DNA from: Scatosoma sp045128055
GTDB lineage: Bacteria > Bacillota > Clostridia > Christensenellales > Borkfalkiaceae
Assembly: GCA_045128055.1 (NCBI GenBank)
Contig: JBGVRC010000117.1
Span: forward strand, 1 to 20,423
Direction of reading: 5' to 3'
Length of the DNA: 20,423 nucleotides
Below the pieces are notes generated by a model. It worked only from the letters and a program-made list of their open reading frames with translations, ran no database searches and was not told the DNA's origin. Of the stretch, positions 12,782 through 20,423 are shown piece by piece (positions within the stretch are counted from its first letter, which is position 1; the number at the start of each line of letters is the position of its first letter). The position numbers and the translations under genes are program-made.

Positions 12782-14392
12782 TTGGGTAAAAAGCTGACGA
12801 AAAGAAAGAAAAAGTGGATAGAGCGGACGGTATCCAACGACAGAAGCTATAAACTGTTTTTGTACAACCGATTTTTTATTTTTTTAATGCTGGTACTGTT
12901 GCAAGTGGCAGGCTATATCGCGGTGTGGTATTTGTTTGTATACCAAACGAAGATAGGGGTGCTGGTGCAATTCGCGGTGGGTATTTTGTCGTGGATTGCC
13001 GTACTGCGTTTAATCAACAAAGTGGACAAGCCGTCCACAAGGCTGGGTTGGGTAATCGTGATACTCGTCGCGCCCGTTTTTGGGCTTCCAAGCTATCTTT
13101 TCTTCGGAGAAGGCAGACCCGCCAAACGCTTAAAAAACAGGCTAAACCAAGCCAAGCAAGAAAACGCGCTCGCTATGCGGCAGGCGTACGGCGAACCGCC
13201 CCAAATGCAGCCGAAAAACCGCAAGGAAAGCATTTGTCGTTTTTTGCAAAACGTAGCGTCCGCGCCCGCCTTTTTCGACGGGAGCGTGGAATATTATTCA
13301 AGCGGCGAAAAAATGTTTGCCGCAATGCAAGAAGCGCTTAAAAAAGCGAAAAAATACGTGCTGGTCGAATATTTCATCATCGGTTATGGCAAGATGTGGA
13401 AAGGGCTGTTGCGGCTACTTTTAGAAAAGGCGGCGTCAGGGGTGCAGGTACGTATCATCTACGACGATTTCGGCTGTATGATGACCTTGCCGCCCAAATA
13501 CGATAAATATTTAGAAAGCCTGCACGAAAATATCCGTTGCGTTACGTTTAACAACGTTGCGCCCGTGTTTGCGGTGCGTATGAACAACCGCGACCATCGA
13601 AAAATGCTGGTGATAGACGGAAAAGTTGCCTTTACGGGCGGCGTCAACGTCGCGGACGAATACATCGGCGAAGTACGAAGATTTGGTTTTTGGAAGGATA
13701 CGGGGCTGAAAATCACGGGCGACGCCGTTCGCTCGTTCGTCAACGTATTCTTTGATACGTGGAATGGCATTTATCCCCAAAAAGAAAGCTTGAACGCGTA
13801 CCTGCCCCCCGCATTTTCAAAAAATGCAGAGCGGAAAGGGGACGAAAAAACGTTGATTCAGCCTTACGCGGACTCGCCTTTGGACGACGTAGCGGTGGGG
13901 GAAGTGGTATACGGCGATATGTTGCATAGCGCGGAAAAATACGTCTATATATTCACGCCGTATTTGATTTTAGACGACTCGATGCGAAGCGCCCTTTGTT
14001 TGGCGGCGGCGCGCGGTGTGGACGTGCGTATCGTCACGCCTGCAATCCCCGACAAAAAGGTTATTTATCGGCTCACCCGCGCCAATTATTTGGTGTTGAT
14101 GAAAGCGGGGGTAAAAATTTACGAATACACGCCCGGGTTTATCCATGCCAAGAGTATGCTTTGCGACGACGAATGCGCGGTGGTGGGGACGATAAATTTG
14201 GATTATCGAAGCTTGTATTTACATTTTGAAAACGCGGTGTATTTTCAGGACGAAAAGGCGATTGCCGACCTAAAACGGGATTGCGAAGAAACGTTTGCCG
14301 TTTCCAAGCTCTGCACGTTGGAAAACACCAAAAGAACGGTATTTGGCAGAATGATGGATTCTCTGCTGCGTATATTTGAAACTCTATTTTAA
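12782..14392 (+). CDS. cls: Cardiolipin synthase, 536 aa
   Basis: Membrane phospholipase-D-superfamily enzyme that joins two phosphatidylglycerol molecules into cardiolipin and glycerol. The N-terminus has hydrophobic segments at about 31-54, 58-78 and 88-108, with a PSYLFFGEGR motif after the last. Two HKD catalytic motifs are present: H272-x-K274-x4-D279 followed by TGGVNVADEY, and H455-x-K457 with CDDECAVVGTINLDYRS downstream. Length is normal for bacterial Cls. The start is TTG at 12782 with AGGGG 8 nt upstream; the ATG at 12776 leads to a stop within five codons. It is followed after 11 bp by the zinc-ribbon gene in the same operon. Confidence 0.95.
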   Translation: MGKKLTKRKKKWIERTVSNDRSYKLFLYNRFFIFLMLVLLQVAGYIAVWYLFVYQTKIGVLVQFAVGILSWIAVLRLINKVDKPSTRLGWVIVILVAPVFGLPSYLFFGEGRPAKRLKNRLNQAKQENALAMRQAYGEPPQMQPKNRKESICRFLQNVASAPAFFDGSVEYYSSGEKMFAAMQEALKKAKKYVLVEYFIIGYGKMWKGLLRLLLEKAASGVQVRIIYDDFGCMMTLPPKYDKYLESLHENIRCVTFNNVAPVFAVRMNNRDHRKMLVIDGKVAFTGGVNVADEYIGEVRRFGFWKDTGLKITGDAVRSFVNVFFDTWNGIYPQKESLNAYLPPAFSKNAERKGDEKTLIQPYADSPLDDVAVGEVVYGDMLHSAEKYVYIFTPYLILDDSMRSALCLAAARGVDVRIVTPAIPDKKVIYRLTRANYLVLMKAGVKIYEYTPGFIHAKSMLCDDECAVVGTINLDYRSLYLHFENAVYFQDEKAIADLKRDCEETFAVSKLCTLENTKRTVFGRMMDSLLRIFETLF

Positions 14393-14403
14393 GGAAGCGA
14401 AAG

Positions 14404-14745
14404 ATGAAAAAGAAAAAGACGGCGCGGGAAAGACGCGCGGAAGAAAGACAAATTTTGGCGCAAATGAACGAAGCGATGGAAGGGCAGGAAACAAAAACTT
14501 CGGCAGAAAAACCCAAGAAACAGCCCAAAAAAGAACAGCGCAAGTACGACAGCAGTATGCCCGAAAAGGTGCATTGTAAGCGTTGCAGAACGTTGATGGA
14601 AAACGGCGTTTGTCCTGCGTGCGGCTTTAAAATTTACGTACCGATGGACGAAGAAAAACGCAAAAAAATCAAGCTGGTCGTAACGGTGGTTGCGATTGCC
14701 GTCTTTATCGCCTTGTTCGTGGCGTTACAGTTTAAAAACGCATAA
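14404..14745 (+). CDS. Small zinc-ribbon membrane protein, 113 aa
   Basis: N-terminal 55 residues are very basic and charged (MKKKKTARERRAEERQ), probably disordered or coiled. Residues about 58-75 hold a zinc ribbon (C-x-x-C in CKRCRT and CPACGF). Residues about 89-108 form one C-terminal membrane span (LVVTVVAIAVFIALFVALQF). This gives a tail-anchored protein with its ribbon in the cytoplasm. Function unknown. AAGGAAG stands before the ATG, and it is co-transcribed with cls, which suggests but does not prove a membrane-related role. A terminator follows within 10 bp. Confidence 0.82.
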   Translation: MKKKKTARERRAEERQILAQMNEAMEGQETKTSAEKPKKQPKKEQRKYDSSMPEKVHCKRCRTLMENGVCPACGFKIYVPMDEEKRKKIKLVVTVVAIAVFIALFVALQFKNA

Positions 14746-14754
14746 TAAAAAATA

Positions 14755-14788
14755 AAAACGCGGGAGCTGAAAAAGCTCTCGCGTTTTT
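14755..14788 (+). terminator. Terminator of the cls operon
   Basis: AAAACGCGGGAGCT pairs with AGCTCTCGCGTTTT (one G-T wobble) with a short A-rich loop and a T run, just after the 113-aa gene. Confidence 0.85.
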
Positions 14789-14798
14789 TGGTGACGTT

Positions 14799-14949
14799 TT
14801 CGCTAATGCGAAAGTGAAGTTGCCACACAAGTGAAGTTTGCGCTGTGCGCAAGTTATGGAAATTCTTTTTTACTTTGCCGTAGGCAAAACTTCACTATCC
14901 AAAGGATAACTTCACTTACGAAGTAAACTTCACTTGCCCATAAGGGCAA
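14799..14949. repeat. Array of short variable hairpins joined by ACTTCACT / AGTGAAGT linkers
   Basis: Left half reads hairpin TTCGC-TAAT-GCGAA, AGTGAAGTT, a degenerate hairpin, GTGAAGTT, then TTGCGC-TGT-GCGCAA (14838-14852). Right half reads TTTGCC-GTA-GGCAAA (14874-14888), ACTTCACT, ATCC-AAA-GGAT, AACTTCACT, TTAC-GAA-GTAA, ACTTCACT, TTGCCC-ATAA-GGGCAA (14934-14949). Linkers are constant, stems vary, and the two halves point towards each other. It lies between the convergent cls and trk operons. Confidence 0.85.
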
Positions 14950-14961
14950 ACTTAGTTCTCT

Positions 14962-16467
14962 TTACACCTTTTTCCACGTTCTCGGGCTAAACAAGATGAA
15001 TACGGGCAAAATTTCCAATCTTCCCACCATCATAGTAAGGGCGAGTAGGATTTTCGAAAAAGGGTTATACGCCGAAAAGGAAGCGTACGGTCCCACCGCT
15101 TCAAACCCGGGCCCGATATTCGAAAGACAGGATAAAGCGGAAGAAAAATTACTGAAAAATCCGTGCGAAGCACTATCGTTTGCTCCGTCAAAGGACAAAG
15201 CAAAGGTTACGACAAATAGGATAAACATATACAAAGTAATAAAGGAAAACACGTCGTTGGTGGTTTTTTCTTCCAAGGTTTTGCCTTCAAATTTCACTTT
15301 GGGTACGTAGCGGGGATTGATAAGCTTTCGCACGTTCACGTACGCGCCTTTTACGGCGATGACCAAGCGTGAAGTTTTCATACCGCCCGCCGTCGAGCCC
15401 GCCATACCGCCCATAAACATAAGCATAACGAGCACCGTAGCCGCCGACATCGGCCAAAGGTTGAAATCGGTTGTGGAATATCCCGTCGTCGTGATAATAG
15501 ACGCGACTTGGAATAAAGAATGTCTAAACGCTTCTTCCGTGGAATAGCTTAAAGCCGTTGCTTGGGTGATTAACGAAAGAAATACCGTACCCACCGCTAT
15601 CGCGACGATAAGCACGTAAGCGCGCAATTCTTCGCTCTTGAAAAAGGCCCTCGCTTTACCGATTAAAAGCAAATAATACAAGCTGAAATTTACGCCGAAA
15701 AGGAGTAAGAAACAAGCGATTACGTATTGCGAGAAAGGGCTGAACAGCTCCATACTTCCGGGGAGAAATCCAAAGCCGCCCGTACCCGCGCTGCCAAACG
15801 CCGCCAGCAAGCTGATAAAGATTTTGTCGTTTTCAAACCCCGCGATGGGCTTGTCAAACATTAAAATAACAGCTTCCAAAACGGTCATACCCAAATAAAT
15901 TAAGTACAAAATACGGGTCGTCACCTTCATTTTGGAAACGATTTTCCCCACCTGCGGGCCGGGGGATTCCGCGCGGAGCAAATGCATAGCCGTGCCGTCG
16001 TTGCTTTCGGGGATAAAAATAAGCACGAATACAAGCACCCCCATACCGCCTATCCAATGCGAAAAGCTCCGCCAAAAGAGAGTGGAGTAGGCTTGCACGC
16101 CTATCGAAACTTCGTCTAAAATACTCGCCCCCGTCGTGGTAAAGCCCGACATAATTTCAAAGCAAGCGTCGATATAGTTGGGAATATCTCCGTTGATAAC
16201 AAAGGGGATTGCCCCAAACAGCGTCATAATCATCCAAACGAGCGCCGTCAACGCAAAGCCTTCCTTTTGATAGAAGATTTCCCGTTTGGGTTTGGGGATT
16301 TGCAACAAAAGCCCAAGCCCCGCCACCGACGCGCTGGGGATTAAAAAGGCAAGAATATTTCGCAAGCCTTCGTTATAGATAATACTCACGAGTAACGGAG
16401 CGAGCATCAAAGCCCCTTCCAAAACCATAATCTTGCCTAAAATTTTACCTAATTTCTTATAATTCAT
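14962..16467 (-). CDS. trkH: TrkH-type potassium uptake channel subunit, 501 aa
   Basis: Integral membrane potassium-translocating subunit of the Trk/Ktr family. The four pore-loop filter motifs are visible: GFTTTGAS, GSAGTGGF, ITTTGYSTTD and LSNIGPGFE. The protein consists of about ten or more hydrophobic segments, with the usual MAGSTAGGMKTSR motif after the third pore loop and a C-terminal LEILPVFILF. Length fits TrkH. An AAGGCGG site stands upstream of the ATG. It is the second gene after trkA (13-bp gap), so the channel and its gating ring are made together. Confidence 0.95.
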   Translation of the reverse strand: MNYKKLGKILGKIMVLEGALMLAPLLVSIIYNEGLRNILAFLIPSASVAGLGLLLQIPKPKREIFYQKEGFALTALVWMIMTLFGAIPFVINGDIPNYIDACFEIMSGFTTTGASILDEVSIGVQAYSTLFWRSFSHWIGGMGVLVFVLIFIPESNDGTAMHLLRAESPGPQVGKIVSKMKVTTRILYLIYLGMTVLEAVILMFDKPIAGFENDKIFISLLAAFGSAGTGGFGFLPGSMELFSPFSQYVIACFLLLFGVNFSLYYLLLIGKARAFFKSEELRAYVLIVAIAVGTVFLSLITQATALSYSTEEAFRHSLFQVASIITTTGYSTTDFNLWPMSAATVLVMLMFMGGMAGSTAGGMKTSRLVIAVKGAYVNVRKLINPRYVPKVKFEGKTLEEKTTNDVFSFITLYMFILFVVTFALSFDGANDSASHGFFSNFSSALSCLSNIGPGFEAVGPYASFSAYNPFSKILLALTMMVGRLEILPVFILFSPRTWKKV

Positions 16468-16480
16468 ACGTTACGCCGCC

Positions 16481-17836
16481 TTATTGAAAAATATCCGTCA
16501 AATCGTCGAAATTCTTATGCGTCGTAACCACAACTACGTTGTCCCCAAGCTGAATTTGCGTATTCCCGTCGGGGATAATCACTTCGTTGTTTCTGGTGAT
16601 ACAGGCAATTAGGCAATTTTCTTTGATGTTCAGCTCTTTCAAGGGCTTGTCGTAAAATTTTTCCTTGGTTTTCGCTACAAACTCCAACGCTTCTACTCTG
16701 CCGCCGACCAAGCGGTGCAAGGTAAGCACGTTACTGCCGCGAGTGTTGGCAAGCGCGCGTGCATAGCTGATAATTCGGTTTGCGATAATATCCTTGGGCG
16801 AAACGTTGTTTTTAATGCCAAGTTCTTCCAACATATCGTACAAATCGTCGCTCTTAATTTGCGTAATCGCCTTTTTCACCTTCATTTTGTTGGCGAACAT
16901 CGAAACGATCATATTTTCTTCGTCAATATCGGTAAGAGCCACCAAAGCGTCCATTGCTTCAATGCCTTCTTCCAACAACAAATCGTGGCGCGTACCGTTG
17001 CCGTGGACTACGGTGACGCGGGGGAGCGCTTCCGCCAAATCTTCCGCGGCGGCTTTGTCGCTCTCAATAAGTTTCACGCTAAACTTTTTTGCGGAAAGCT
17101 TGTCTGCCAAATAGTACCCAAGCTTGTTTCCGCCCACAATCATAATACGTTTTAAAGGCGTAGTGACAAGATGGATTTCGGCAAGGAAGTTGCGCAAAAC
17201 GTTTGCGTCGGCGGTAAGGTGAATCCTATCTCCTTCCTGAATAACGAAATTACCGGAAGGAATGGTTACTTCGTCGCCCCGCTGTACAGCGCAAATCAGC
17301 GTTTTAGTGGAAAGCTTTTTCCCCAAAGAAATAAGGGTTTCTCCCACAAGCGCGCAGCCCTTTTCCGCTACGATTTCCACAAGCAAAACCTTGCCCTTGG
17401 CGAAGTGTTCGGCTTGCGCAATGGACGGAAGGTTGATTAAGTTGAAAATTTCGTGCGCGGTGTCCAATTCGGGGTTGACAATCATGGAGATACCCAGCTC
17501 GTCCTTCATCGCCAAAATTTGTTTGCGGTAAAGTGGATTGCGCACGCGGGCAATGGTATTTTTTACCCCCGCTTTTTTCGCTACCAAGCAAGCGAAGATA
17601 TTTAACTCGTCGCTGTTGGTCAAAACGATAGCAAGGTCCGCGCCGTGCATATTCGCTTCTTCCTGAATATCCATACACGCGCCGTTGCCGACAATGCCGA
17701 ATACGTCGTATTTTTCAATAAGGCTTTCGATAATATCCTTATTTTCGTCGATAATTGTAATGGTATGGCCTTCTTTGGAAAGGTGTTTTAAAATGGTTTC
17801 CCCAATCGTGCCAAGTCCGATAATAACAATTCTCAT
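16481..17836 (-). CDS. trkA: TrkA, cytoplasmic regulatory subunit of the potassium channel, 451 aa
   Basis: Peripheral NAD(H)/nucleotide-binding RCK protein that gates TrkH. Two tandem halves are visible. The first starts MRIVIIGLGTIGETIL (GxGxxG Rossmann loop) and the second, near residue 225, starts RIMIVGGNKLGYYLADKL. Each is followed by a TrkA-C domain (GETLISLGKKL and DKPLKELNIKENCLIACITR regions, ending GDNVVVVT). The ATG at 17836 is chosen because GGAG lies 6 nt upstream; a TTG four codons earlier overlaps that site. Its promoter is at 17878-17906. It is the first gene of the trkA-trkH operon. Confidence 0.95.
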   Translation of the reverse strand: MRIVIIGLGTIGETILKHLSKEGHTITIIDENKDIIESLIEKYDVFGIVGNGACMDIQEEANMHGADLAIVLTNSDELNIFACLVAKKAGVKNTIARVRNPLYRKQILAMKDELGISMIVNPELDTAHEIFNLINLPSIAQAEHFAKGKVLLVEIVAEKGCALVGETLISLGKKLSTKTLICAVQRGDEVTIPSGNFVIQEGDRIHLTADANVLRNFLAEIHLVTTPLKRIMIVGGNKLGYYLADKLSAKKFSVKLIESDKAAAEDLAEALPRVTVVHGNGTRHDLLLEEGIEAMDALVALTDIDEENMIVSMFANKMKVKKAITQIKSDDLYDMLEELGIKNNVSPKDIIANRIISYARALANTRGSNVLTLHRLVGGRVEALEFVAKTKEKFYDKPLKELNIKENCLIACITRNNEVIIPDGNTQIQLGDNVVVVTTHKNFDDLTDIFQ

Positions 17837-17877
17837 ATCAATCTCCAAAAATGCGTTATGTTACGCCGTCTATAAAA

Positions 17878-17906
17878 AGTGTATCACGAATGTAAAAAAA
17901 TGTCAA
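17878..17906 (-). promoter_or_regulatory. trkA-trkH promoter
   Basis: TTGACA (17901-17906), a 17-bp spacer and TACACT (17878-17883) on the minus strand. Confidence 0.8.
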
Positions 17907-17922
17907 CGAGAAATCCTTTATT

Positions 17923-17940
17923 TTTTGTTTATAAACAAAA
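17923..17940. promoter_or_regulatory. Perfect 18-bp palindrome between divergent promoters (possible operator)
   Basis: TTTTGTTTATAAACAAAA is fully self-complementary. It lies about 17 bp upstream of the trkA -35 box and about 70 bp upstream of the opposite promoter. A second hairpin, GGCGA...TCGCC, lies at 17967-17981. The regulator is unknown. Confidence 0.45.
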
Positions 17941-18008
17941 AGCCTGCCTGCTTCCGTCCGATAAAAGGCGACGCAATCGCCAATATACGACAAAATCCGC
18001 GATAGGCA

Positions 18009-18037
18009 TTGACAATTCCCCGTACAGGGTGTATAAT
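18009..18037 (+). promoter_or_regulatory. Consensus sigma-A promoter of the 292-aa membrane protein gene
   Basis: TTGACA (18009-18014), a 17-bp spacer and TATAAT (18032-18037): a perfect consensus match, about 30 bp before the start codon. Confidence 0.88.
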
Positions 18038-18067
18038 AAAAATAATAGGACGAAAGGGGGATACACT

Positions 18068-18946
18068 ATGTCGTTTATTACGTTAAAAGAATACAAAGAC
18101 AGCTTTTCCGCAGAAAAAGCCAAGCTGAAAGACGCGCTCAAAGCCGTCGCCGACCAAGACCCGAAGGCTCTTGACGCCTACCAACCGCCCGTTGACCGCA
18201 GAAAAAGCGTCGGCGGTATCATCGGCGCATTTTTTATCGGCTTTGCGATAAACTTCGTTTTGACGCTGATTGCGTTGGGGGTGTACGGCAACACCAGTTC
18301 CAGCTTCCAAGCGATGACGGAAGCGCAAAAAGAAACCGTTTATATATATTTCTTTTTGAGTATGCTGATTTTGCCCATTACGGCGGTCGTTATTTGCCTT
18401 ATCCGCAACGCCAAAGCAAAAAAGGCTTTAAAAAACTACGAAAAGATTACGCAATCGCAAGAATACCAGAACGCCCAGCGCATACAAAAGGAATACGACG
18501 AACAAAAAGCGGCGTGCAAGCAAAGCTTGAAAGATTTTGAAGACCGTATTGACCCCGACAATTCGATGGGGCTGATTTACTTGGACGGCGGCGAGCCCAA
18601 AGACGGCATTTATATGGGTACGCTTTGCGTAGACGGCGACGAGAACCGACAAATACTCAACTATCGCAGCGCGCCGTATGAATTTTATATTCCCATCGGC
18701 AGCCATACGGTTATGATAAAATCGGGCGACAAGGTAGTTTGGCAGGAAAAATTCACGATTTCGACGAAACAGGTGTTGACGATTGACATAGCGGGCGCGG
18801 CGGACAGCGTGGCGTTGAGCGGGGATTTGGATAAATATTCCAGTAGCGGCAGGACGGATATTCGCTATCAACCCGTCACCAGACCGCAGTACGAAAGCGC
18901 GCGCAAGCTTTTACCCAGCAAACCCAAATGCTACGTAATGCAATAA
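18068..18946 (+). CDS. Two-span membrane protein with C-terminal beta domain, 292 aa
   Basis: Not assigned to a named family. Residues 1-45 are a charged helical segment. Two membrane spans follow at about 50-73 (GIIGAFFIGFAINFVLTLIA) and 93-114 (FFLSMLILPITAVVICLIRN). A Lys/Gln/Glu-rich likely coiled coil lies at about 115-160. A beta-rich domain follows (YMGTLCVDGDENRQ, APYEFYIPIGSHTVMIKSGD), resembling a PEGA-like or adhesion-type sandwich by pattern only. With two spans, both ends lie on the same side, probably inside. AAAGGGGG precedes the ATG at 18068; an open frame back to 17879 crosses the promoter and is rejected. Single-gene unit with its own promoter and terminator. Confidence 0.82.
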   Translation: MSFITLKEYKDSFSAEKAKLKDALKAVADQDPKALDAYQPPVDRRKSVGGIIGAFFIGFAINFVLTLIALGVYGNTSSSFQAMTEAQKETVYIYFFLSMLILPITAVVICLIRNAKAKKALKNYEKITQSQEYQNAQRIQKEYDEQKAACKQSLKDFEDRIDPDNSMGLIYLDGGEPKDGIYMGTLCVDGDENRQILNYRSAPYEFYIPIGSHTVMIKSGDKVVWQEKFTISTKQVLTIDIAGAADSVALSGDLDKYSSSGRTDIRYQPVTRPQYESARKLLPSKPKCYVMQ

Positions 18947-18961
18947 AATACGAATATAAGA

Positions 18962-18998
18962 AAAACGCGGTGTGAAAATACAAAACGCCGCGTTTTTT
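18962..18998 (+). terminator. Terminator of the 292-aa membrane protein gene
   Basis: AAAACGCGG (18962-18970) pairs with CCGCGTTTT (18988-18996), followed by more T, 16 bp after the stop. Confidence 0.8.
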
Positions 18999-19021
18999 CT
19001 TTATAAAAGCCCGTTGTTCGC

Positions 19022-19050
19022 TTGCTTTTGTCGGTGGTTTGTGTTATCAT
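19022..19050 (+). promoter_or_regulatory. Promoter of the MFS transporter gene
   Basis: TTGCTT (19022-19027), a 17-bp spacer and TATCAT (19045-19050), about 29 bp before the start codon. Confidence 0.6.
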
Positions 19051-19078
19051 TTTCGAAAGGAAAAAAGGAAGTATATTT

Positions 19079-20287
19079 ATGCAAACCGTGAATTACAAAA
19101 GAACGAAATTCGCCTGCTATTCGGCGTACTTGACGATGTCGTCGGTGTTTTGTTTGCCGCCGCTTTTGTTCGTAACCTTTCACGAAAGCTATGGGATTTC
19201 TTGGACGCTTTTGGGGACGCTCGTACTCGTCAACTTCATTACGCAGCTTGGCATTGATTTGATTTTCAGCTTCTTTTCTCAAAAGTTCAATCCAAAGCTT
19301 ATCTTAAAAATTATGCCTTTGATTACGGCGACGGGCTTGCTGTTGTTTGCGCTCTCTCCCGTTATGTTCAAGGGAAACGAATTTTTTGGAATGTTGATAG
19401 GCACGTTTGTCTTTTCGGTGGCGGCGGGGCTTTCGGAAGTGCTTTTAAGCCCGATGATTGCGGCAATGCCGTCGGATAATCCGCAACGGGATATGAGCCT
19501 TTTGCACTCCATATACGGCATAGGCGTATTCACCGTCATCATCATCAGCGCACTCTTTCTTAAATTCGTCGGCGAGCAATACTGGACGCATTTGACGGTC
19601 GTCTTAGCGTTTTTGCCTATTTTGACTTCGGTATTGTTTATATTTTCACCCATACCCGATATGACGGTTGGCGAAAGCGGTGAAAAAAGACAAAAAAGCA
19701 AGAAAAAAACGTTGGGAATTTGCCTTTGCGTGCTTTGTATCTTCTTCGGCGCGAGCGCGGAAGTGACGATGACCAACTGGGTGTCCAGCTTTATGGAAAC
19801 GGAGTTTGCCATCGACAAAGCGGTGGGGGACGTCGTGGGTATGGCGGGCTTTGCCATTGTGCTTGCGCTTACCCGTATCGCCTACGCGAAATGGGGCAAA
19901 AACATTTGGAAAACCTTGCTTGTCGGTATGATAGGCGCGGTGGTTTGCTATTTGACGGCAGGGCTTGTTTCCAACGGCGTAGTGGTGTTTATCGCCTGTA
20001 TTTTAACGGGTATTTTCACATCTATGCTCTGGCCGGGAACGTTGATTTTTATGGAAGAAAAAATGCCCAACTTGGGCGTTGCCGCGTACGCCTTGATGGC
20101 GGCGGGTGGGGATATGGGCGCGGCTGCCGCGCCGCAGCTTATGGGTATCGTAGCCGATTTTGCGGGCTTTAAAGCGGGTATGGTCGTCAGCGCCGCTTTC
20201 CCCATCTTGGGTATCGTCGTTTTAATGATTATGCGCGCATTTTTTAAAGAAAAACCTGACAGTCCCCCCCTTGACAAACAAAAATAA
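19079..20287 (+). CDS. Major facilitator superfamily transporter, 402 aa
   Basis: Polytopic inner-membrane carrier with about 12 hydrophobic segments in two halves joined by a basic cytoplasmic loop (GESGEKRQKSKKKTLG, near residue 200). Features include GISWTLLGTLVLVNFITQLG in helix 2, HSIYGIGVFT in helix 5, and AAYALMAAGGDMGAAAAPQL near helix 11. Substrate unknown; the general style resembles Bacillota FucP-like sugar or drug carriers. The ATG at 19079 with AAGGAAG upstream is chosen over an upstream frame start at 19022 that overlaps the promoter. It is followed by a strong terminator. Confidence 0.88.
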   Translation: MQTVNYKRTKFACYSAYLTMSSVFCLPPLLFVTFHESYGISWTLLGTLVLVNFITQLGIDLIFSFFSQKFNPKLILKIMPLITATGLLLFALSPVMFKGNEFFGMLIGTFVFSVAAGLSEVLLSPMIAAMPSDNPQRDMSLLHSIYGIGVFTVIIISALFLKFVGEQYWTHLTVVLAFLPILTSVLFIFSPIPDMTVGESGEKRQKSKKKTLGICLCVLCIFFGASAEVTMTNWVSSFMETEFAIDKAVGDVVGMAGFAIVLALTRIAYAKWGKNIWKTLLVGMIGAVVCYLTAGLVSNGVVVFIACILTGIFTSMLWPGTLIFMEEKMPNLGVAAYALMAAGGDMGAAAAPQLMGIVADFAGFKAGMVVSAAFPILGIVVLMIMRAFFKEKPDSPPLDKQK

Positions 20288-20298
20288 CGAGTTATAAT
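20271..20298 (+). promoter_or_regulatory. Near-consensus promoter-like sequence at the 3' end of the MFS gene
   Basis: TTGACA (20271-20276), a 16-bp spacer and TATAAT (20293-20298). The expected start (about 20305) lies 9 bp before a terminator hairpin, so any transcript would end almost at once. Confidence 0.4.
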
Positions 20299-20313
20299 GA
20301 TATACGAAACAAT

Positions 20314-20352
20314 AAAATCCGTTGTCCAAACTTGTGGACAGCGGATTTTTTC
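20314..20352 (+). terminator. Terminator after the MFS gene (probably bidirectional)
   Basis: AAAATCCG-TGTCCA (20314-20328) pairs with TGGACA-CGGATTTT (20335-20349) with one mismatch, followed by T. The opposite strand also ends T-rich, so it may serve a converging gene to the right. Confidence 0.85.
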
Positions 20353-20371
20353 ATCGTATAAGCGTCGTTTT

Positions 20372-20422
20372 TCAACTCGCACCTGGGCAAGATGATCTTG
20401 CAGCCAATCTTACGTCTTTTCG
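20372..20422 (-). CDS. Possible C-terminal end of a minus-strand gene (partial, off the right edge)
   Basis: One minus-strand frame is open from the window edge to a TGA at 20372-20374 and would read RKDVRLAARSSCPGAS at the C-terminus. It would converge on the bidirectional terminator. Only 16 codons are visible, so this is weak. A 15-bp palindrome (GCAAGAT-G-ATCTTGC, 20387-20401) lies within it. Confidence 0.2.
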   Translation of the reverse strand, partial: RKDVRLAARSSCPGAS

Positions 20423-20423
20423 A

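Noticed and set aside
14799..14949. CRISPR-like array
   Set aside because: Constant parts are only 8-9 nt, the variable parts are self-complementary, and the array reverses orientation in the middle; no cas genes.
17879..18067. N-terminal extension of the 292-aa membrane protein
   Set aside because: The extension would run through a perfect consensus promoter and both operator-like elements; the ATG at 18068 has AAAGGGGG.

Overview
This window looks like chromosome plus mobile DNA from a low-to-moderate-GC anaerobic member of the Bacillota, probably a gut-type Clostridia. The evidence is strong AGGAGG-type ribosome binding sites, sigma-A promoters with 17-bp spacers, many intrinsic terminators, a rubrerythrin, a TrkA/TrkH potassium system and a PcfJ/PcfK-type conjugation module. 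I cannot name a genus.

Region 1 (1 to about 7560) is the end of an integrative conjugative or plasmid-derived element. At least 14 genes lie on the minus strand in one tight operon, running from about 6.94 kb down to a terminator at 102-132. It encodes a DUF4326-type protein, several small acidic unknown proteins, the antirestriction protein ArdA, a PcfK-like protein carrying an extra MutS mismatch-recognition domain (domain I), and a PcfJ-like protein. It is preceded by an elaborate leader (6967-7224) with a long imperfect inverted repeat, an internal terminator and promoters on both strands. Iterated CCTGTCGA-type motifs follow (7226-7407). The region ends in a sequence that reads like the 3' end of a tRNA gene (7541-7561). 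No integrase, relaxase or intact tRNA lies in the window, so the rest of the element should be to the left.

Region 2 (7562-11508) is a separate unit of about 4 kb lying between two exact 21-bp copies of that tRNA-like 3' end. It holds a two-gene minus-strand operon. The first gene encodes a 977-residue membrane protein with a novel N-terminal half, one membrane span, TPR-like repeats and an RCC1-like propeller. The second encodes a 129-residue unknown protein. A strong promoter, a nested hairpin leader and a terminator placed directly before the ribosome binding site precede them. This is the best candidate here for an undescribed system, although its function is unknown. Region 3 (11180-11830) has no genes. 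It is a pile-up of tRNA-tail-like pieces, terminators and hairpins, consistent with repeated integrations at one site.

Region 4 (11831-20423) is ordinary chromosome. It contains a rubrerythrin with two rubredoxin domains (minus), cardiolipin synthase plus a small zinc-ribbon membrane protein (plus), TrkH and TrkA (minus), a two-span membrane protein (plus) and an MFS transporter (plus). An array of small hairpins joined by ACTTCACT linkers sits between the convergent cls and trk operons. The genes here serve oxidative-stress defence, membrane lipid synthesis, potassium uptake and solute transport, and have clear individual promoters and terminators.
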